From Bacteroidales bacterium (lineage in GTDB: Bacteria > Bacteroidota > Bacteroidia > Bacteroidales > UBA932), in contig JAFVAU010000009.1 in the NCBI GenBank assembly GCA_017480345.1, positions 1-34,480 on the forward strand: 34,480 bases of DNA. Direction: 5' to 3'. This document shows, piece after piece, positions 30,667-34,480 of the stretch (position 1 is the first letter of the stretch; the number at the start of each line of letters is the position of its first letter). Both the position numbers and the translations under genes were made by a program. A model generated the notes under the pieces. That model was not told the origin of the DNA. It did no database searches and saw only the letters and a list, made by a program, of their open reading frames with translations.

Positions 30667-31120
30667 GATTGTACTGCCCAACGAAGTGTTCCTGGAAGAG
30701 GTGGCCGTCCTGCTGGACGAAGGCCGCGACGTGACGCTCTCCCCCAAGGGAAGCAGCATGCTGCCTTTCATCCGGGAAGGCCGGGACAGCGTAGTCCTTC
30801 GGAAGGAGCCGTCGGTAAAGAAGGGAGACATCGTGCTGGTGCGCCTTCCGGGCCGATATGTCCTCCACCGCATCATCCGGGAGGAAGGGCAGCGCCTCAC
30901 CCTCATGGGCGACGGGAACATCCGGGGAACGGAATCCTGCACCCGGGCCGATGTTCTGGGCACCGTCAAGACCATCCTCCGGGATGGGAAGCCCCGCCAG
31001 CCCAACGAGGGCAGGCTCTGGGGGCGGCTGCTGCCTTTCAGGCGAATTATTTTAGGATTATACAGAAGACTCCCCTCTGTAAGTCCCTCCCCCGAGGGGA
31101 GGGGTTTCGGGAGGGGGTAA
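30659..31120 (+). CDS. S24/S26 (signal-peptidase-like) protein
   Basis: A 153-residue protein with the S24/S26 peptidase fold. LSPKGSSMLPFIREGRDSVV contains the Ser-Met-x-Pro nucleophile block, GDIVLVRLPGRYVLHRIIRE the second block with the His of Ser-His type (S26B) enzymes, and LMGDGNIRGTES the third. It has no N-terminal membrane anchor, unlike true signal peptidases. Similar stand-alone proteins recur beside PqqD and HprK-like genes in Bacteroidetes. It may cut a leader peptide or may only resemble the fold. The last ~15 residues (SVSPSPEGRGFGRG) are encoded by a GC-rich palindrome and look like a repeat-derived extension. It overlaps the kinase gene by 8 bases. Confidence 0.78.
   Translation: MDKIVLPNEVFLEEVAVLLDEGRDVTLSPKGSSMLPFIREGRDSVVLRKEPSVKKGDIVLVRLPGRYVLHRIIREEGQRLTLMGDGNIRGTESCTRADVLGTVKTILRDGKPRQPNEGRLWGRLLPFRRIILGLYRRLPSVSPSPEGRGFGRG
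31085..31103. repeat. GC-rich palindrome at the 3' end of the S24/S26 gene
   Basis: CCCTCCCC (31085-31092) and GGGGAGGG (31096-31103) form a perfect 8-bp stem with a 3-base loop, followed by another G-rich tract. It resembles short intergenic C/G-run repeats seen in Bacteroidetes and is read as coding sequence here. Confidence 0.55.
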
Positions 31121-31145
31121 CGTGATATGATTTTTTTTGAAAAAA

Positions 31146-31412
31146 ATGAAAATTAAGGAAGGATTTACCCTACGGACCCTTTGCGGGGAACACATTGTGG
31201 TGGGCGAAGGCCTCTCCCAGGTGAATTTCAACAAGATTATTTCGCTGAACGAATCGGCCGCCTGGCTCTGGGAGCGGGTGCTGGGAAAGGAGTTCAGCGA
31301 AGACACGCTGGCTGGGCTCCTGCTTGAGAAATACGACGTCCCCGAGGATATCGCCCGGGCCGATGCCGCCAAACTGCTGGCCCAGTGGAAGGAACAGGGC
31401 ATCGTTGCGTAA
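31146..31412 (+). CDS. PqqD-family protein (RRE-like)
   Basis: An 88-residue protein with the PqqD fold, the winged-helix module (RiPP recognition element) that binds leader peptides for modification enzymes. The core is QVNFNKIISLNESAAWLWER, LLLEKYDVPEDIARADAAKL and LAQWKEQGIV, all in the family order. The ATG at 31146 is preferred to a TTG three codons earlier. It lies 25 bases behind the S24/S26-like stop and its stop overlaps the exporter start by one base (TAATG). PqqD homologues imply a ribosomally made peptide substrate, yet no such precursor or radical-SAM or lasso cyclase gene is in the window. Confidence 0.85.
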   Translation: MKIKEGFTLRTLCGEHIVVGEGLSQVNFNKIISLNESAAWLWERVLGKEFSEDTLAGLLLEKYDVPEDIARADAAKLLAQWKEQGIVA

Positions 31413-33031
31413 TGAAAGATTTCCGTCAGTGCCTGCGCGCCATGGGCGCTTACTCCCGCCCCGTCTGGGGCTGGATGACGGTCACGGCCCTGATCGGGCT
31501 GGGGCGTGTTGCCGCTTCGCTGACCTTTGTCTGGGCAAGTAAACAGCTGGTGGACATTGCTACCCGGCAGAGCGACATGCCACTGGGGACGGGAATCGGC
31601 CTGTTTGTGGGCATCCTTTTGGTCCAGCTGGCGCTGATAACGCTGTTCAACTGGTGGGAGGGTTATTCCCAGGTGAGGACGCAGAACCGTCTGCGGAAGC
31701 ACTTCTTCGGCCACGTGCTCCGGAGCCGCTGGGACGGCCGGGAGCGTTTCCTGTCCGGAGACACCGTGAACCGCCTGGAGGACGACATCCGCGTGGTGGC
31801 GGAACTCTTCTCTTCCCGCATTCCGGGGCTGGTGATTACGATGGTGCAGCTGCTGGCTGCATCGGCCTATCTGCTGGTGCTGGCGCCCAACCTGCTTTGG
31901 GTGCTGCTCATCCTGATGGTGGCGGCGGTCTTCGGCTCCAAATTGTTTTTCAAGCAGCTTCGCCGGCTGATGGCGGCCATCCGCGCCCGCGAGAGCGAGA
32001 TCCAGCAGGTGATGCAGGAGAGTCTGCAGCAGCGGGTGCTGGTGCTCACGCTCACCAGCGTGGAACGGGTGCTGGAGAAGTTTGGCTGGCTGCAGGACGA
32101 CGTAGAGGGGAATGTACGCAAACGCCTCAATTATAATGCCGTAGCCCGCGGGCTCATGTTTCTTGGCTTCCAGGCCGGGCATGCCGCCGCCTTCATTTGG
32201 GGTGTGGTGGGCATTCTGCACGGGACGGTGACCTTCGGCACCATGACGGGCTTCATCCAGTTGGTGGGCCAGGTGCAGCGCCCTGTGGCGGAGTTTGGCC
32301 GGCAGATTCCGGCCTTCATCACGGCGCTCACCTCCATCGAGCGGCTCATGGAGCTGGAAGAGTTGGAAGAGGAGCGTGTGGGAGAGCCCGTTCTCCTGGC
32401 CGATGCGCCGGAAATTGTGGTCTCCCATGTAAGCTATTCCTATCCGGGTGGTCACGAAGCGGTGCTGAAAGACTTTTCCTGCACTTTCCCGGCGGGAGAC
32501 CTGTCCGTCATTATGGGCACCACCGGTATCGGAAAGAGCACCCTGCTGCGGCTCATCATGGGACTTCTGACGCCCCAGGACGGCAGCATTACGCTGGGCG
32601 GGGTTCCCGCCTCCGCTGCCACCCGCGGCAACTTCCTCTATGTGCCGCAGGGGAACAGCCTCCTCAGCGGTACCATCCGGAGCAATCTGCAGTTGGCGGG
32701 TCCTTCCGCCACGGAAGAGGATATGCGGCAGGCGCTGGAAACGGCGGCCGCCCTCTTTGTGTATGATTTGCCCAAGGGGCTGGATACGCCCTGCGGGGAG
32801 GTAGGAAGCGGTCTTTCAGAGGGGCAGGCCCAGCGCATTGCCATTGCCCGCGCCCTGCTGCATCCCGGCAGTGTCCTGGTGCTGGACGAAAGCACATCGG
32901 CCCTGGACGGGGAAACCGAGGCAAAGGTGCTGGAAAATATCTGCAGCCGTTTTGCCGGCCGCAAAACCATTCTCTGCGTATCTCACAGGCCGGCCGCCAG
33001 TGCGCTTGCCCGGCAGGTTGTAACTATTTAA
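31412..33031 (+). CDS. ABC exporter, fused membrane and ATPase domains
   Basis: A 539-residue half-transporter that would act as a homodimer. Five or six hydrophobic helices occupy about residues 1-285 (VTALIGLGRVAASLTFVWAS, IGLFVGILLVQLALITLF, LLAASAYLLVLAPNLLWVLL and others). The ATPase has Walker A GTTGIGKS (about 369-376), Q-loop YVPQGNS, signature LSEGQ (E in place of the common G), Walker B VLVLDES and H-loop CVSHRP. There is no N-terminal C39 peptidase, so any leader removal would fall to another protein such as the S24/S26-like one. It is the last gene of the operon and overlaps pqqD by one base. A peptide substrate is inferred from the neighbours. Confidence 0.9.
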   Translation: MKDFRQCLRAMGAYSRPVWGWMTVTALIGLGRVAASLTFVWASKQLVDIATRQSDMPLGTGIGLFVGILLVQLALITLFNWWEGYSQVRTQNRLRKHFFGHVLRSRWDGRERFLSGDTVNRLEDDIRVVAELFSSRIPGLVITMVQLLAASAYLLVLAPNLLWVLLILMVAAVFGSKLFFKQLRRLMAAIRARESEIQQVMQESLQQRVLVLTLTSVERVLEKFGWLQDDVEGNVRKRLNYNAVARGLMFLGFQAGHAAAFIWGVVGILHGTVTFGTMTGFIQLVGQVQRPVAEFGRQIPAFITALTSIERLMELEELEEERVGEPVLLADAPEIVVSHVSYSYPGGHEAVLKDFSCTFPAGDLSVIMGTTGIGKSTLLRLIMGLLTPQDGSITLGGVPASAATRGNFLYVPQGNSLLSGTIRSNLQLAGPSATEEDMRQALETAAALFVYDLPKGLDTPCGEVGSGLSEGQAQRIAIARALLHPGSVLVLDESTSALDGETEAKVLENICSRFAGRKTILCVSHRPAASALARQVVTI

Positions 33032-33102
33032 GCGCTATAAAACCGTAAGTAGGGACAACTCGGCGCTTTGACTAAAAGCGTGCTCTTATTGGTGCGGTTG
33101 CC

Positions 33103-33243
33103 CTACAGGACGGTTATCATTTCGAAGAAGTAGCCAAACAGGAAGAAGATAATGCCGGTGAAGATGAAAGACAGATAGGTGTAAAGCCGGGACCAATTGT
33201 GATTGGCCGTCGCGGTTGTGTTGTCTCGATTAAGTGTTTTCAT
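33103..33243 (-). CDS. Small single-span membrane protein, 46 residues
   Basis: A short open frame starting MKTLNRDNTTATANHNWSRL, then a hydrophobic stretch (YLSFIFTGIIFFLFGYFFEM) that can span the membrane once, ending ITVL. The polar head of ~20 residues would stay inside. It starts 12 bases after the stop of the secreted-protein gene on the same strand, so the two are likely co-transcribed. No family is recognised. The clear start, length of hydrophobic segment and operon-like spacing argue for a real gene; without homologues this stays moderate. Confidence 0.5.
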   Translation of the reverse strand: MKTLNRDNTTATANHNWSRLYTYLSFIFTGIIFFLFGYFFEMITVL

Positions 33244-33255
33244 CGTCTCATGGGT

Positions 33256-33597
33256 TTATTTGTTAGCTATATCGTAAATATCTTCTATCTCGGCAAATGG
33301 ATCATTGATAGAGGATACCTTTTTAAAAACTACAACTTCATCCGGAGCCACTTGGGGGACGGGAATGGGAGCACCTTGTGGGCAATACTGGATGGTCACA
33401 TCAACCACCTCGCCTGTTTGCTTATTGAGGACGACAACCTGGTAGAGCCCCTCTGGAACAGCGGCGGAACATATTTCTTTTGTAGTTCCTGTCATGTGAT
33501 CTTTTTTAGGGGGATTTGCATATGCCGGAGAAGCGGAGACAAGGCCCAACGTGAGGGTCATAGAAAGGAATGCGAAAAGAATAGAACTTGCTTTCAT
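33256..33597 (-). CDS. Small secreted protein, unknown function
   Basis: A 113-residue protein with a strong signal peptide (MKASSILFAFLSMTLTLGLV to AYA, cleavage near residue 27), leaving ~86 mature residues. Two cysteines (KEICSAA, QYCPQG) about 30 residues apart could form a disulfide around a strand-rich core (GLYQVVVLNKQTGEVVDVTI). The end is acidic (INDPFAEIEDIYDIANK). It is not recognised. It has a good promoter with paired direct repeats upstream and is followed by a small membrane protein. It converges on the ABC exporter gene. It is not an obvious leader-core precursor because it carries a Sec-type signal, but its position beside the peptide cassette makes it a possible client or immunity factor. 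Confidence 0.6.
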   Translation of the reverse strand: MKASSILFAFLSMTLTLGLVSASPAYANPPKKDHMTGTTKEICSAAVPEGLYQVVVLNKQTGEVVDVTIQYCPQGAPIPVPQVAPDEVVVFKKVSSINDPFAEIEDIYDIANK

Positions 33598-33637
33598 AAT
33601 TTTTGTTTTTTAGTTACTTGTTATCGTTTTGCTGGCA

Positions 33638-33668
33638 CAAAGTTCGAGAGCAAGTTTCTAACAACAAA
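33638..33668 (-). promoter_or_regulatory. Promoter of the small secreted protein gene
   Basis: On the minus strand TTTG (33668 to 33665), 19 bases, then GAACTTTG (33645 to 33638), one base off the -7 consensus. Transcription would begin about 33 bases ahead of the start codon. One TTAGAAA repeat lies in the spacer and another directly upstream. Confidence 0.6.
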
Positions 33669-33755
33669 AAAATATTTCTAACAAAATGAGGGGAATGCAT
33701 GCTGATTATCAGTCATTTGCATTTTCCGTTTCTAATGTGACGAAAAAGTTTCTAA
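33655..33755 (-). promoter_or_regulatory. Four TTAGAAA direct repeats in two pairs, candidate activator sites
   Basis: On the minus strand TTAGAAA occurs four times, with plus-strand TTTCTAA starting at 33655, 33675, 33729 and 33749. Within each pair the starts are exactly 20 bp apart, two helical turns, as in LytTR-type regulator sites; the pairs are 54 bp apart. The proximal pair overlaps the promoter of the small secreted protein gene. Confidence 0.55.
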
Positions 33756-33829
33756 TCTGCCCTTTTTCTGAGCAAATAAACCGGTTATGACCTCGTCATT
33801 TTCCTTTGCACGTTTCAAAAAACGGTATG

Positions 33830-33861
33830 CAAAAACACCGTCCTTCAGAGAAAGACGGTGT
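33830..33861 (-). terminator. Terminator of the 98-residue membrane protein gene
   Basis: ACACCGTC (33835-33842) and GACGGTGT (33854-33861) form a perfect 8-bp stem. Read on the minus strand it is followed by TTTTT. It lies about 80 bases past the stop of the membrane protein gene. Confidence 0.7.
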
Positions 33862-33937
33862 AAAAAGATTAAAGAAGCGGTTTGGGATGTCGGGCTAAGT
33901 TTGAGGTTGCCGGCCTAAAAATAACATGAGGGGAAAT

Positions 33938-34234
33938 CTATATTGTCAAGAAGATAGAAAGAATAATGGCAAATATGCACACCAGGGAAATATCCACCTC
34001 CTGCTTGTTACGAATGAACTTCACAATACCCATGATGGTTATAGCACACAATGAAACGATATAAACAATTTGCCGAATGAGGTGAGAAGCAGGCACCCGT
34101 GAGGTAAAGAAAAAGGTACTCACCACAAAGCATGCACACAGCAAAACTACGAGTGGAAAGGTGGTCTTTCCACTCTTGGCATCGGCATTTTCCTGCCTGA
34201 CGATTTTGAGTCGGTCACCTATACTGAACCACAT
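33938..34234 (-). CDS. Small membrane protein, three spans, unknown
   Basis: A 98-residue protein with hydrophobic segments at about 26-43 (TFPLVVLLCACFVVSTFF), 55-70 (IVYIVSLCAITIMGIV) and 82-98 (ISLVCIFAIILSIFLTI), and a polar N-terminus containing charged residues. No family is recognised. Codon use is AT-rich compared with the main operons, as for the other genes at this end. The start is the only ATG giving the full polar head. A hairpin terminator follows on the same strand. Confidence 0.5.
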   Translation of the reverse strand: MWFSIGDRLKIVRQENADAKSGKTTFPLVVLLCACFVVSTFFFTSRVPASHLIRQIVYIVSLCAITIMGIVKFIRNKQEVDISLVCIFAIILSIFLTI

Positions 34235-34266
34235 ATCGAAACGATTAAAGGTTTAATTTACATGTT

Positions 34267-34356
34267 TTATTGATTCATACAATCAAAATAAGCATCATTG
34301 GCAGCACTACTGCAACTGTCATAATCAATTGTAGTAGCGTACATATTCCGGAGCAT
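34267..34356 (-). CDS. Possible small peptide, 29 residues
   Basis: An open frame starting MLRNMYATTIDYDSCSSAAN and ending YFDCMNQ. It is acidic, with two cysteines separated by ten residues, and lies 32 bases ahead of the membrane protein gene on the same strand. No convincing ribosome site or promoter is seen, and the flanking sequence has short inverted repeats (GAGAC/GTCTC, AGTTC/GAACT, 34365-34420). It may be a chance frame; it is listed because its cysteine spacing and position next to unassigned small membrane genes make it worth testing. Confidence 0.2.
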   Translation of the reverse strand: MLRNMYATTIDYDSCSSAANDAYFDCMNQ

Positions 34357-34480
34357 ACCCACCCAGTCTGAGACGGCCTAAAAGTTCAGTTACGAACTAA
34401 AATCAGTCTCAAAAACCGGTGCCCGATTCCTTTCCCGGGAGACAGGGGAAAGAATGAAAAATGGCACAGAATGCTTTCAA
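34357..34480. other. Right-edge segment, nothing assigned
   Basis: Two frames on the minus strand are open from the window edge (ending near 34380-34410) but neither resembles a known protein. Short inverted repeats around 34365-34420 suggest the end of a repeat or regulatory leader. Confidence 0.4.

Larger units (their letters stand above)
33598..33937. other. 340-base non-coding stretch
   Basis: AT-rich and without a convincing gene. It holds the promoter and repeat sites of the small secreted protein gene at its left, an unassigned middle part, and a hairpin terminator near 33835. A 34-codon open frame on the plus strand runs through the repeats but has no support. Confidence 0.6.

Noticed and set aside
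31058-32455. 465-codon open frame on the minus strand
   Set aside because: Antisense to PqqD and the ABC exporter; no recognisable protein.
28736-33031. Complete lasso-peptide cluster
   Set aside because: No asparagine-synthetase-like cyclase, B2 protease or precursor is visible in the window, so I call only a RiPP-like accessory cassette.
33686-33790. 34-codon open frame on the plus strand
   Set aside because: It runs through the TTAGAAA repeats, lacks a promoter or ribosome site and has no distinctive peptide features.

Overview
The window looks like a chromosomal segment of a GC-rich member of the Bacteroidales (Bacteroidota). The evidence is the recurring Bacteroidetes-type promoter (-33 TTTG, then 19-20 bases, then -7 TAnnTTTG), the weak ribosome binding sites, and the gene families: FISUMP lipoprotein, DUF4290, LolA-like protein next to FtsK, reg_prop sensor kinase, PorT-like barrel, M16 lipoprotein. 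A Rikenellaceae-like (Alistipes-type) host would fit the GC content, but family level is inference.

Layout. 1-340: cut-off end of an IS3-family element, then an 18-bp repeat pair. 339-3500: secreted GH20 hexosaminidase, tRNA-Val(GAC), a phosphoribosyltransferase-fold protein and a 5' remnant of a group II intron. 3500-9361: a barrel protein and a secreted WG-like protein (minus strand), divergent from a reg_prop histidine kinase and LuxR-type response regulator, with a perfect palindrome between. 9415-12498: lipoprotein phosphoesterase, a pair of palindromic repeats, ApbE flavin transferase and a FISUMP lipoprotein. 12499-19060: minus-strand operon addA-like, DUF4290, ftsK, lolA-like. 19126-23 kb: a small glycine/alanine-rich protein, then NfeD-like, flotillin and a Cro/C1-type regulator; then manC overlapping sstT. 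24317-24486: tandem tRNA-Lys(TTT) and tRNA-Lys(CTT). 24565-28585: M16 lipoprotein peptidase and an S12-type serine hydrolase. 28592-28704: long inverted repeat. 28792-33031: five-gene operon DUF362, HPr-kinase-like, S24/S26 peptidase-like, PqqD-like, ABC exporter. 33-34.5 kb: AT-richer end with small secreted and membrane proteins preceded by paired direct repeats.

Two things stand out. (1) The tightly coupled kinase / peptidase / PqqD / ABC exporter cassette resembles the accessory half of a RiPP (lasso-peptide-like) locus, but no cyclase, B2-type protease or obvious precursor is visible, so it may be a peptide modification and export system not yet described. (2) The 7-mer ATCGGCC (and its complement) recurs about 50 times by hand count, in genes and between them. 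It appears as an inverted pair forming one terminator stem, and often with unusual TCG serine codons. This pattern resembles DNA uptake sequences of naturally competent bacteria.
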